From SW-6-46-9 sp964452185 (GTDB taxonomy: Bacteria > Patescibacteriota > Minisyncoccia > Phycocordibacterales > SW-6-46-9): a stretch of DNA of 13,556 bases. Below, one piece after another: positions 1 through 6,510 of the stretch (positions are counted from its first letter, which is position 1; each line of letters opens with the position of its first letter). Location: the NCBI GenBank assembly GCA_964452185.1, contig CAYVKO010000015.1, forward strand, positions 1 to 13,556, in the 5' to 3' direction. The notes under the pieces were generated by a model. The model made no database searches, was not told the DNA's origin, and was given only the letters and a program-made list of their open reading frames with translations. The translations under genes were made by a program, and so were the position numbers.

Positions 1-431
1 CCTCGCACTACTGCATATATCTGCCGACCCTCTTCAGATTCAATCGTCTGGAAATCTTCTCGAATTTCCTCTAGTGCATCAACCATATTCATATCGGTTG
101 CATTGTTACGAGCAGATACACGAAGCTGGGCGTGTGGAGTTTCTGTCGTAGAAAAAACCATCCCATCGTTATTTTGAGAACCCTCACTTTCAGCTAATAC
201 ATCTGCCGGATAACGAACACTGTACCCGAATCGCTCATTGGTATACGTGCGAAACGCTTGTTCGGATGATGTACTTATCTCAGAATCGTCCGGTCCGGTT
301 GTTTCCTGAGTGCTTGTTGTGCCGGTTGGTTGAGAGGTAGACTGATTATTGTTTGTTGTAAAAACCCAAACAGTAACCCCAAGTGCCAACACTACTAAAA
401 ATATAATTATTGTTGAAACTGTCTTGTTCAT
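1..431 (-). CDS. membrane-anchored exported protein, C-terminus outside the window
   Basis: Reading frame open from an ATG at 429-431 to the window edge, giving about 143 residues with no stop. Seen: one hydrophobic segment at residues 5-24 after MNKT, then a low-complexity Thr/Ser/Gln/Pro/Asp linker (about 25-58), then a folded region opening with TYTNERFGYSVRYPAD. The 'Y.N..FGY.V.YP' pattern is typical of PsbP-like domains in bacterial anchored or lipid-attached proteins; that link is my inference, and the fold function is unknown. No lipobox Cys, so it is probably an uncleaved anchor with the domain outside the membrane. It starts 22 bases after the stop of the M23 peptidase gene with no terminator between, so the two are likely co-transcribed. 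No Shine-Dalgarno sequence precedes the start. Confidence 0.8.
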   Translation of the reverse strand, partial: MNKTVSTIIIFLVVLALGVTVWVFTTNNNQSTSQPTGTTSTQETTGPDDSEISTSSEQAFRTYTNERFGYSVRYPADVLAESEGSQNNDGMVFSTTETPHAQLRVSARNNATDMNMVDALEEIREDFQTIESEEGRQIYAVVR

Positions 432-453
432 AAATGTTTGTAGTGAACGCTTA

Positions 454-1053
454 TTACTCACCCCACCGATCTACCAGCATTGGATACGGATTGACAGCAT
501 CCCACATTTCCGGATAGATACCAAAATGTAAATGCGGTGGCGTGCCTGTTGCATTGCCACTGTTGCCAACAAATCCAAGCACAGTGTCAGTGGTTACTTT
601 TTTGCCTCGCTCAACGCCTTCTGCAACTCGTTGAAAGTGGGCATAGTAGTAGTTAAGTCCTCCCGGGCCGGTGACCATTACATTCTTCCCGCCACGTGAT
701 CCAATATTTACCCGAATGACGTATCCTTCAGTTGAAGAAAAAACCGGGGTACCGCGATCAGCAAAAATATCAACCCCTTCGTGAGTGCGTCCTTCTTCTC
801 TAGCTGCACCCCACGTATCTTCAATATTGCGAAGATATACGTTATAAACCGGCACTGGCAGTTCTTCTGCCGGCTCTTGAGAAGACAGGCGAGCCATCCG
901 GTATGGCAAGGCTAATTCACGGGTAATATCCGCTACAGAAAGCGCTATTTCCGACCTGTTATCTCGGTATGTAGAAATAGCATACCACCAGCTTACTGCG
1001 CACACAGCCACTAGTATTAAAATTATAACGCGTTTTGTCATCTTAGTAGGCAT
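454..1053 (-). CDS. membrane-anchored M23 family (LytM/NlpD-type) metallopeptidase
   Basis: About 199 residues from the chosen ATG (1051-1053). Domain order: short basic N-terminus, membrane segment (roughly residues 8-26), a 60-residue linker, then a complete M23 domain. Visible active-site residues in this numbering: H91 and D95 of HEGVD with H176 of HLHFG as zinc ligands, plus H139 (YYAHF) and H174 (first His of HLH) as the usual catalytic pair. M23 enzymes cut peptide cross-links in peptidoglycan; since all the key residues are present I expect an active extracytoplasmic hydrolase. Start choice: the frame stays open to an ATG at 1126-1128, but that lies inside the terminator hairpin of the preceding gene. 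An ATG at 1039-1041 (MTKRV) is also possible. The 1053 start has a TAATAT hexamer 7 bases upstream, which would give a leaderless message. It is followed closely by the partial gene at 1-431. Confidence 0.93.
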   Translation of the reverse strand: MPTKMTKRVIILILVAVCAVSWWYAISTYRDNRSEIALSVADITRELALPYRMARLSSQEPAEELPVPVYNVYLRNIEDTWGAAREEGRTHEGVDIFADRGTPVFSSTEGYVIRVNIGSRGGKNVMVTGPGGLNYYYAHFQRVAEGVERGKKVTTDTVLGFVGNSGNATGTPPHLHFGIYPEMWDAVNPYPMLVDRWGE

Positions 1054-1060
1054 AGTTTCT

Positions 1061-1066
1061 ATATTA
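1061..1066 (-). promoter_or_regulatory. possible -10 box of the M23 peptidase gene
   Basis: TAATAT on the minus strand ends 7 bases before the ATG at 1053 and lies just downstream of the terminator of the NTPase gene. No good -35 is visible. If real, transcription starts at or beside the start codon. Weak evidence on its own because the region is AT-rich. Confidence 0.3.
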
Positions 1067-1100
1067 CACATACTAAACCAATTTGAGAAAACAAGTAAAT

Positions 1101-1125
1101 AAAAAACTGCCAGCAAAGCTGGCAG
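1101..1125 (-). terminator. Rho-independent terminator of the NTPase-CYTH gene
   Basis: Perfect 8-bp inverted repeat CTGCCAGC / GCTGGCAG with loop AAA (1107-1125), followed on the minus strand by six T (1101-1106). It sits 20 bases after the stop of the gene ending at 1146. Confidence 0.92.
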
Positions 1126-1145
1126 CATAGTGTGTTTTACAAATT

Positions 1146-2285
1146 TTATGATAAAGAACCACCGGCAATCTTGTGATTTTTGTGCTTTTCGTATCGAGAG
1201 CCATGCAACTCCTCATACTCCCAGTATTCCGGCAAAGCTATTCTCTCATCAAGATCACCTACTTCTACCTCACAAACAACAAGATTGTCTATCGGCTGGA
1301 TGAATTCATCCACCTCCAGAAGATGGCCAGCATACTCGAAGCAATATCTGGTCTTGCGTATCTCTTGAAGACCCGGATCACGCTCTTCTTCTATAAGTCT
1401 CTCAAATTCTCGTAGACTTATTTCTGGGTCTGGACTTTCAAACCGATCTTTTGGGCCGTTTCCTGTTGGCTTCTTCTCTGTGTAGTAGTAGCTTGAAGAA
1501 CCATCAACCGTCCACTTCCGTACTCGTCGCTCCACTCCCGGCTCTTCTGACATCAGATATATCTGCCTAATCTTAACTTCTTTAGCCTCATCAGGCAGAT
1601 CATCAAGGTTAAAATTAAAAATCTCAAACACTCGTTCCTTTTCGCGAGGTTCAGGCATATTCAGCACACGGGCTAATGATGAGAAAGCGCGATTAATTTT
1701 CCCTTCAAAGTTTGTCCGGTTGTCTACCACCAAAAGATTCCGGTGGCCGTTCCATGCTGCCTGCGTCTTCTGATCAAGTTCGCGGGCTTCTTCGGGTGTT
1801 TCAGTACGGGCCGGATTATTCTCACACGTATAGTGCTCGAGCGCCCCGTCAGCAGCTGTCACCATATGAACAACCGCACTGTATCGTTCACGAAGGTCGT
1901 GCAGTTTTAAACCGTATCTCTCCAATGCTTTAAGATAATGCTTGCGACCCACGTACGCCATAGCATCCAAGACTCCGCGGTCACACAAGAGCACTTTCCG
2001 CTCATTTCCCTCCAGCCGCTGCATCATTTTCCAGTAGTGATCTTCACGCTCAAGGCTGTAGAGAAGTAATTCCTCCTGAAAGGCAAGGTCATCTTCCCAG
2101 CCCTTTTCTGGAGATAACCCAGCGTTGATAAGCTCAGTAGCAGTTTCGGGAAGTACTGCTACTTGCATATTGTAGTTCTCCAACCGCTGACGTGCTTGTG
2201 CAAGAAACGTAGACTTCCCCCCACACGGACCTCCGGTTATCGCAATGAGTGTAAAGTTCGGGTCATACCGAATCGAGTTAGCCAT
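1146..2285 (-). CDS. P-loop NTPase/kinase fused to a CYTH-like domain (TTD14-like)
   Basis: About 379 residues. N-terminal half: Walker A GGPCGGKST at about residues 18-26 after a beta strand (FTLIAIT), and a Walker-B-like segment VLLCDRGVLD near residue 100. This matches the AAA_28/NadR-kinase-like P-loop group. C-terminal half (about 220-345): alternating charged strands, including ERRVRKW, SSSYYYTEKK, REFERLIEE, TRYCFEYAGHLLEVDEF and VCEVEV, as in CYTH (triphosphate tunnel) domains; the usual ExExK signature is changed to EVKIR. The same two-domain order is known from the TTD14 proteins of animals. The substrate is unknown; nucleotide or phosphoinositide/polyphosphate binding would be a guess. 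No signal peptide, so cytosolic. Start: ATG at 2283-2285, with a weak AGG about 10 bases upstream; a TTG three codons earlier was not chosen. Single-gene unit with its own promoter and terminator. Confidence 0.88.
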   Translation of the reverse strand: MANSIRYDPNFTLIAITGGPCGGKSTFLAQARQRLENYNMQVAVLPETATELINAGLSPEKGWEDDLAFQEELLLYSLEREDHYWKMMQRLEGNERKVLLCDRGVLDAMAYVGRKHYLKALERYGLKLHDLRERYSAVVHMVTAADGALEHYTCENNPARTETPEEARELDQKTQAAWNGHRNLLVVDNRTNFEGKINRAFSSLARVLNMPEPREKERVFEIFNFNLDDLPDEAKEVKIRQIYLMSEEPGVERRVRKWTVDGSSSYYYTEKKPTGNGPKDRFESPDPEISLREFERLIEEERDPGLQEIRKTRYCFEYAGHLLEVDEFIQPIDNLVVCEVEVGDLDERIALPEYWEYEELHGSRYEKHKNHKIAGGSLS

Positions 2286-2348
2286 AAGCAACAACCTGTA
2301 TTTACTTGTGAAAGCAGAATGCGATTTAGTAGGTACTAGTTCACTTTC

Positions 2349-2376
2349 ATTATACGCACTGGCGTAAGTGATACAA
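2349..2376 (-). promoter_or_regulatory. sigma70-type promoter of the NTPase-CYTH gene
   Basis: Perfect -10 TATAAT (2349-2354), 16-base spacer, -35-like TTGTAT (2371-2376, three of six matches). Predicted start near 2342, leaving a leader of roughly 57 bases. The 14-base inverted repeat TACGC-ACTG-GCGTA (2353-2366) overlaps the -10 and spacer and could be an operator or chance. Confidence 0.6.
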
Positions 2377-2397
2377 CACTTCTCTTACCAGCCAACA

Positions 2398-3324
2398 CTA
2401 TTCACTGTAGTAATCAAAAAGAGATTTGATGCCGGCCAAATTACGCCGCCACTCGATTGTTTCGTGAGTAGCCAGCTCTACCGTAATCGCCGGAATACCG
2501 ATAGATGCCAGCCACCCTTCTGCATCTCCGGTAATTGGATACGCATCAAAAGACTCTACAGCCCGGTAACCAGATGCTTGAGAGTATGAGTTCATGATAT
2601 CTCGAGTCTGTGGAAGTATTCCACTCTCACACTCCGAAGCATATACAGCATTCGCCTGACTGTGCCAGAAGACAACTGCTTGCGGATCGTTAGACTGCAC
2701 GTAGTCACGAATAGCCCGAGCTTCCGGTTCAGAGAAAGCAGACGTTCCGGCATCTACCGATTCTCCACGCCATTGACTTTCCGGCTGCCAGTTACAGTCG
2801 AAGTTACGATTAAGGTCAACACCGTTAGCATTAAATCGTTCGGTGCCGCCCGGATCAGCACCAGCTGGCACGTCAGCTTTGCTGAATCGCCCTGTCTGGC
2901 CTATAACCTTATATAATCCGTCAGGGTTAGCTGACGGAACAACACTTACCGTAAGATTACTAGGTATAGTTTCCGGATTAGCATTCAAGTAATCAATGAA
3001 TCGGTAACTTAAAAGAACGCTGTTCCATTCATACCCGCCGTGAATACCGCCGACAAACAGAATGTGATCCGAACCATTTCCAAACGTATACGCTTCAATA
3101 GCCCGCCCTTCAACGGACGTACCGATCACTTCGCTAACTCCCGCTTGGTCTGTACCTCGGGAAAAATCGGTTGAGGTGGAAAAATCTGCCGGTGGTTGCG
3201 CCAAAGAAGACTGATCACCTTGATCTTGATTAGTCATCAGTACCACACCCACTCCTATTCCGACAAAAAAGAGAATAGCTAGTCCGGCAATGATTTGCTT
3301 TTTCGAGAAAGCAGGCCAGCGCAT
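2398..3324 (-). CDS. membrane-anchored M14 family zinc carboxypeptidase, catalytic residues intact
   Basis: 308 residues. Short basic N-terminus and one membrane segment (about 10-30), a Ser/Asp-rich linker (to about 65), then an M14 domain to the end. Landmarks: GGIHGGYEWN with metal ligands H95 and E99; ERFNANGVDLNRNFDCNW, with N172/R173 as the usual C-terminal-carboxylate binders; FWHSQ with H221 as the third zinc ligand; VELATHE with E283 in the place of the catalytic Glu. The H95-E99 spacing is HxxxE, not the textbook HxxE. Cys177 and Cys231 are shared with the neighbouring paralogue and may form a disulfide. Likely role: trimming peptides or peptidoglycan stem peptides outside the membrane. 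Its ATG overlaps the stop codon of the upstream paralogue by one base (TAATG), so translation is probably coupled. No terminator is visible after it. Confidence 0.92.
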   Translation of the reverse strand: MRWPAFSKKQIIAGLAILFFVGIGVGVVLMTNQDQGDQSSLAQPPADFSTSTDFSRGTDQAGVSEVIGTSVEGRAIEAYTFGNGSDHILFVGGIHGGYEWNSVLLSYRFIDYLNANPETIPSNLTVSVVPSANPDGLYKVIGQTGRFSKADVPAGADPGGTERFNANGVDLNRNFDCNWQPESQWRGESVDAGTSAFSEPEARAIRDYVQSNDPQAVVFWHSQANAVYASECESGILPQTRDIMNSYSQASGYRAVESFDAYPITGDAEGWLASIGIPAITVELATHETIEWRRNLAGIKSLFDYYSE

Positions 3325-4277
3325 TACTCAGCGTACGATTGGAGAACCGCTTCTATTCCGGCCTGGTTTTGATCCCACTCAGCAGACTCGTGAGATGAGA
3401 GCAACACACTAATACCTGGAATGTCATTTTTGGCCATCCAGTCAACAGCATCACCAGTGAGTTCATACGCGTCGAAGGTTCCCGCTGCCGGATAACCGGA
3501 AGCATCAGCGTATGTATTCATGAGCTCATTAGTTTCAGATAAAGCCGGCTCATTACAGCTTGAGGAGTACACTCCACCTGCCGCACTGTAGTAGACTACG
3601 GCTGCATCTGGATTGTTGGACTCTATGTAATCACGAAGCGCCTGGCTTTCCGGTTCAGAGAAAGGTTCATCTCCGGCATCAACTGTCTGGTCCTGCCAAC
3701 TTCCTTCAGCCTGCCAGTTACAGTCAAAGTTACGGTTAATATCCACGCCGTTTGCGTTGAACCGCCCGGATACTGATTCCTCTACTGAAGCTGTTACGTC
3801 AGCAGCCGCGAACCTGTCTGCGGTTCCGACAACCTCAGCCAAGCCGTCAGGGTTAAGAGCTGGGACCACTGTAACTGATACATTTTCCGGTACTACATCC
3901 GGGTTTTCTTCAAACCAGTCAATCAGCTCGTAAGATACCAAGCTTGTATTCCATTCATATCCGCCGTGGATGCCGCCCACGAATAGTATTTCCGTTTCAC
4001 CTTCTCCAAAATGATAAGCGGTGATATCACGACCATCAACCGAGGTTCCAATAACCGATTCTCCATCTTGTTGATTCTCACCATTTTCAGTCGCCTGTTC
4101 GTCAGAATCCTCTCCGTCACCATTATCAGCTTCAGTAGACGTAGCTGGAGTGGCTGTCGCAGTAGGTTGATCATTCATCTGGTCAGTAGTGTCAGAAGTG
4201 TCAGCGAATAAAAAGTATGCTCCTACACCAACAAATATAAGAACAGCAATTGTAAGAAGTATGTTTGTTTTTTTCAT
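3324..4277 (-). CDS. membrane-anchored M14 family paralogue, probably catalytically inactive
   Basis: 317 residues. N-terminal membrane segment (about 6-25), a long acidic Thr/Asp/Glu/Gln linker (27-74), then an M14 domain clearly homologous to that of the next gene. It keeps H104 and E108 (GGIHGGYEWN) and NRNFDCNW (N181, R182). The third zinc ligand is replaced: the neighbour's WHS is YYS here (Y230, codon TAC against CAC). The catalytic Glu is also replaced: the neighbour's VEL is VLL here (L292). Without these it should not hydrolyse peptides by the normal M14 mechanism, while the frame is intact with no stops, so it looks like a retained pseudoenzyme, perhaps peptide-binding or a partner of the active copy. 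Cys186 and Cys241 match the neighbour's cysteines. It lies 64 bases after the VKOR gene and overlaps the next gene by one base. Confidence 0.9.
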   Translation of the reverse strand: MKKTNILLTIAVLIFVGVGAYFLFADTSDTTDQMNDQPTATATPATSTEADNGDGEDSDEQATENGENQQDGESVIGTSVDGRDITAYHFGEGETEILFVGGIHGGYEWNTSLVSYELIDWFEENPDVVPENVSVTVVPALNPDGLAEVVGTADRFAAADVTASVEESVSGRFNANGVDINRNFDCNWQAEGSWQDQTVDAGDEPFSEPESQALRDYIESNNPDAAVVYYSAAGGVYSSSCNEPALSETNELMNTYADASGYPAAGTFDAYELTGDAVDWMAKNDIPGISVLLSSHESAEWDQNQAGIEAVLQSYAE

Positions 4278-4286
4278 AGTAAATTT

Positions 4287-4295
4287 ATTTTAACA
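4287..4295 (-). promoter_or_regulatory. possible extended -10 promoter of the M14 pair
   Basis: TGT-TAAAAT on the minus strand: an extended -10 (TGn) with five of six -10 matches, ending 9 bases before the ATG at 4277. No convincing -35. Predicted leader is only about 3 bases, and no Shine-Dalgarno sequence is present. The VKOR gene upstream has no terminator, so readthrough is also possible. Confidence 0.42.
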
Positions 4296-4341
4296 GATAA
4301 CCGAGTGGACAACATATAACAACAACATTATCTCTTGCGCC

Positions 4342-5448
4342 TTACTCTTTGTCTTGTTTTATTTTACCCGAAGAACCTAAAGGTTGAGATAAGTACGCAT
4401 CCCAAGTAAGAGCAATACAGACTGCAGTCGTTAGACCAATCAGCAAAGCCTTCAAAAGTAAGGTAATTGATTCAACCGAAAAAAAGTCAGTGAAGAATAT
4501 GAAATACCATGCTACTAGCACTGTAGCACCTATAGTCAGTACTGGTCTGCGCAAGGTTGCAAATGAAGCGTCCTGATCTTCAGGTAGCTTTTCAAACGGT
4601 ATGTACGTCAAAAATGGCGCATAAATGACCATCAGGGCAGCTCCCGACACTATCGCTATGACCAAAGCTATCATTTGAGCCTGAAACACTCCGGACTGCG
4701 CTAACATTTCAGGATAGGCAACATACAAACCAAACTGACCAACTATCACCAACCCCAAGCCTACCCACACCAACTCAAACACCCCCTTGATAGCTGAAAG
4801 CTCTTTTTCGTCAATAGACTTATCATCAAGGAACTGAAAGAACAGTACAGCCGAAGCTGTCGCGCCCCCCACCCCCAGCATCAACCCCAGAGATCGAATA
4901 ACCCACAGTACCTGATCAAACTGTGCTATAAACTCCACCACCGCCTCAGCACTAACCAGCGAAAATACAAAAATAGTCAGCGACAATAATGCACTGAGAA
5001 TGCACCAAATACACCACTTACGCAAAATAACAGCCTGAACAAACAGTAGATATATAGAGAATAACCCCGCCAAAGCAGACAAAATGATCACTGTTAGATT
5101 CATGGCCGGTGTAAATACGGACGGAGTGAAGATAAGAGCGATATACGACAGCACGATAACAGCATAGTACGCCATCCCTAAGTGCTCTAACGGTATACCG
5201 AAAAATTTTGCGTACCGACTTGTGACAACAGCGTTACAGTCTGACCCGGTCGGACACACCAGCTGTTTATTGCGACTTTTGGTGTCATATATATTCGCTG
5301 CCACCCCAAAGCCGGCAATACCGGCTGCCGCTATAGCCGCATAAAATCCTTGCGGACTAGATAAAAGAAAAGTAAAAACCAGTCCGCTTAATCCAACCAG
5401 TATTAGAAAAAAGTAAAGTAGTATTCGCGACGATATATTTATCTTCAT
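4342..5448 (-). CDS. vitamin K epoxide reductase (VKOR) family membrane oxidoreductase
   Basis: 368 residues, polytopic. Residues 8-52 form the first membrane segments; C65 and C71 (LVCPTGSDCNAVVTSRYAKF) are the loop shuttle pair. GIPLEHLGMAYY follows, then more membrane helices and the redox-active CIWC (C146, C149) inside RKWCIWCILSA. Beyond about residue 180 there is an extra region of about 190 residues with roughly four more membrane helices, and no thioredoxin domain, unlike many bacterial VKOR fusions. VKOR homologues replace DsbB: they reoxidise a DsbA-like thiol oxidase with quinone and so drive disulfide formation outside the membrane. No DsbA-like partner is in the window. Start: ATG at 5446-5448, because earlier in-frame codons lack a hydrophobic or conserved sequence. 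The downstream M14 pair and the upstream six-Cys protein are plausible clients. Confidence 0.93.
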   Translation of the reverse strand: MKINISSRILLYFFLILVGLSGLVFTFLLSSPQGFYAAIAAAGIAGFGVAANIYDTKSRNKQLVCPTGSDCNAVVTSRYAKFFGIPLEHLGMAYYAVIVLSYIALIFTPSVFTPAMNLTVIILSALAGLFSIYLLFVQAVILRKWCIWCILSALLSLTIFVFSLVSAEAVVEFIAQFDQVLWVIRSLGLMLGVGGATASAVLFFQFLDDKSIDEKELSAIKGVFELVWVGLGLVIVGQFGLYVAYPEMLAQSGVFQAQMIALVIAIVSGAALMVIYAPFLTYIPFEKLPEDQDASFATLRRPVLTIGATVLVAWYFIFFTDFFSVESITLLLKALLIGLTTAVCIALTWDAYLSQPLGSSGKIKQDKE

Positions 5449-5458
5449 ATGTATATAC

Positions 5459-5467
5459 AAAATAGCA
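5459..5467 (-). promoter_or_regulatory. possible extended -10 promoter of the VKOR gene
   Basis: TGC-TATTTT on the minus strand, ending 10 bases before the VKOR ATG at 5448; no clear -35 and no Shine-Dalgarno. Would give a leader of about 3 bases. Same arrangement as upstream of the M14 pair and the L,D-transpeptidase. Confidence 0.35.
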
Positions 5468-5512
5468 CACCGACCTACCACCACTCACTTCCACGCTTCA
5501 CTATTCCTCGCA

Positions 5513-5575
5513 CCGCCAACTGTGATGGCGGATGTTGTATTACGGGATGCAGAGAACTCTCTGCATCTTTTTTAT
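5513..5575 (+). ncRNA. candidate small RNA 3' end: two hairpins and a T-tract, opposite to the flanking genes
   Basis: In the 162-base gap between two minus-strand genes, the plus strand reads: hairpin 1 CCGCCA-ACTGTGA-TGGCGG (5513-5531), 14 unpaired bases, hairpin 2 GATGCAGAG-AACT-CTCTGCATC (5546-5567, perfect 9 bp), then TTTTTTATT (5568-5576). That is a textbook intrinsic terminator pointing plus. No plus-strand gene ends here. On the minus strand hairpin 2 is followed by CCCGTAA, so it cannot serve the flanking genes as a normal terminator. A short plus transcript starting somewhere between the VKOR 5' end and 5513 is the simplest reading; no clear plus promoter is seen. Confidence 0.4.
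5546..5575 (+). terminator. Rho-independent terminator on the plus strand without a matching gene
   Basis: Perfect 9-bp stem, 4-base loop AACT, immediate T6-A-TT tail. See the candidate small RNA entry for context. Confidence 0.75.
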
Positions 5576-5610
5576 TGAGCACAAGTTTTGCTACTTTCCA
5601 ACAAATGAAC

Positions 5611-6414
5611 TTACTGTTCAGCCACCTCAAAGACGATACTGTAGTCGGTCTGATCAATTTCTCGGTCAGACAAAAGCGGTGGCTTTATATCAGTAATAGC
5701 AATTTCATAGCCACCAAACGTATACGGTACTTCATCACTGGCAATATTGGTTGTCGTCGTTTCACTATTCTCCAACGTAACCCGAAGCGTAGTAGCTCCA
5801 CTTTCAATACACTCGGCGTCAACCGGACATCGACTCTCCTGCACGATCTCTTCGAGCGTAACTGACAACCCATTAATCGTGGCTGTTTCACCAACTGACA
5901 ATATTGCGGCATTCTCACCGCTTACCTGCACATAATGATCAACAGAGTCACACGGCACTATCGCTCCATCCGAGTTGCGCGCTCCTCGTACGGACACTTC
6001 TTGCCCAGCCTCTAATTCAAACGCACTCCCTATAGTTGTGCGAGCAGCACAAAGCTGGCTGCCCATTGACGGCACTTCAAGGATTTCTGTTGTTCCGTCG
6101 TTTGTTTCAACGCTAATTATGTACGGGCCGTCAACAGAAATTTGGCTTGTATCGACTTCCTCAACCGCCCCTGCTACCGTCACCGACTGAGTTGAAGTGG
6201 TAGCGTTCGGATCTTCAACGTCTTCAACAAATACCCGGCCATCTTCCGTCTGGCACTGGCGAGGATGTGACTCCATTACCGGATTACCAGCTTGCACGCA
6301 CTCGGTGAAAGAACTGATCTCGCCACTACTGTCATTAGCTCTCAAAGCTACTATTACCCCTATTATCAGCACCACCCCAAGTACTGCAAGCAAAACGTTT
6401 CTGTTTTTGTTCAT
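5611..6414 (-). CDS. membrane-anchored six-cysteine protein with TECVQAGNPVMES motif and C-terminal SRCP...C domain
   Basis: 267 residues. Membrane anchor at about 7-24; then SFTECVQAGNPVMESHPRQC (35-54), a short two-Cys motif I recall as recurrent in exported Patescibacteria proteins. Next comes a middle beta-rich region (75-165) with C122 and C155, and a C-terminal domain (172-265) with ESRCPVDAECIESGA (about 193-207), resembling the 'DSRCP....C.WAG' pattern of exported bacterial proteins. Six cysteines in all (39, 54, 122, 155, 196, 202), three likely disulfides. No enzymatic motif is seen; function unknown. Start: ATG at 6412-6414. There is no Shine-Dalgarno; TAATAT lies 5 bases upstream, and a perfect TATAAT lies about 57 bases upstream. 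The VKOR gene downstream on the same strand could supply its disulfides. Confidence 0.87.
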   Translation of the reverse strand: MNKNRNVLLAVLGVVLIIGVIVALRANDSSGEISSFTECVQAGNPVMESHPRQCQTEDGRVFVEDVEDPNATTSTQSVTVAGAVEEVDTSQISVDGPYIISVETNDGTTEILEVPSMGSQLCAARTTIGSAFELEAGQEVSVRGARNSDGAIVPCDSVDHYVQVSGENAAILSVGETATINGLSVTLEEIVQESRCPVDAECIESGATTLRVTLENSETTTTNIASDEVPYTFGGYEIAITDIKPPLLSDREIDQTDYSIVFEVAEQ

Positions 6415-6470
6415 GATTTATATTAAATTAAGCAAATGAACCAAAGTTGTGTTGACCCACATGCTTTTTT

Positions 6471-6476
6471 ATTATA
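6471..6476 (-). promoter_or_regulatory. -10 box upstream of the six-cysteine protein gene
   Basis: Perfect TATAAT on the minus strand followed by A-rich sequence, 56 bases before the ATG at 6414. The -35 position (17 bases upstream) holds no good match. Predicted leader about 50 bases. Confidence 0.45.
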
Positions 6477-6510
6477 CCTTAGCAAAACTTTTTTCGCCCT
6501 TCTAACGTTT

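Noticed and set aside
1054..1128. Longer N-terminus for the M23 peptidase from an ATG at 1126-1128
   Set aside because: The extension is translated from the terminator hairpin of the preceding gene and would put a second hydrophobic stretch in front of the normal membrane anchor.
1173..1933. Several plus-strand frames antisense to the NTPase-CYTH gene
   Set aside because: Shadows of a well-supported gene with Walker motifs; their own translations show no recognisable features.
2286..2294. TTG start for the NTPase-CYTH gene three codons upstream
   Set aside because: The ATG at 2285 is preferred over a rare TTG with no better ribosome site; the difference is three residues.
5513..5567. Hairpins near 5513-5567 as part of a tRNA
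   Set aside because: No cloverleaf, no TTC-type T-loop sequence and no acceptor stem can be formed around them.
5449..5865. 138-residue plus-strand frame over the VKOR/six-Cys gap
   Set aside because: Most of it is antisense to the six-Cys protein gene, the sequence shows no domain or export signal, and a plus-strand terminator lies inside it.
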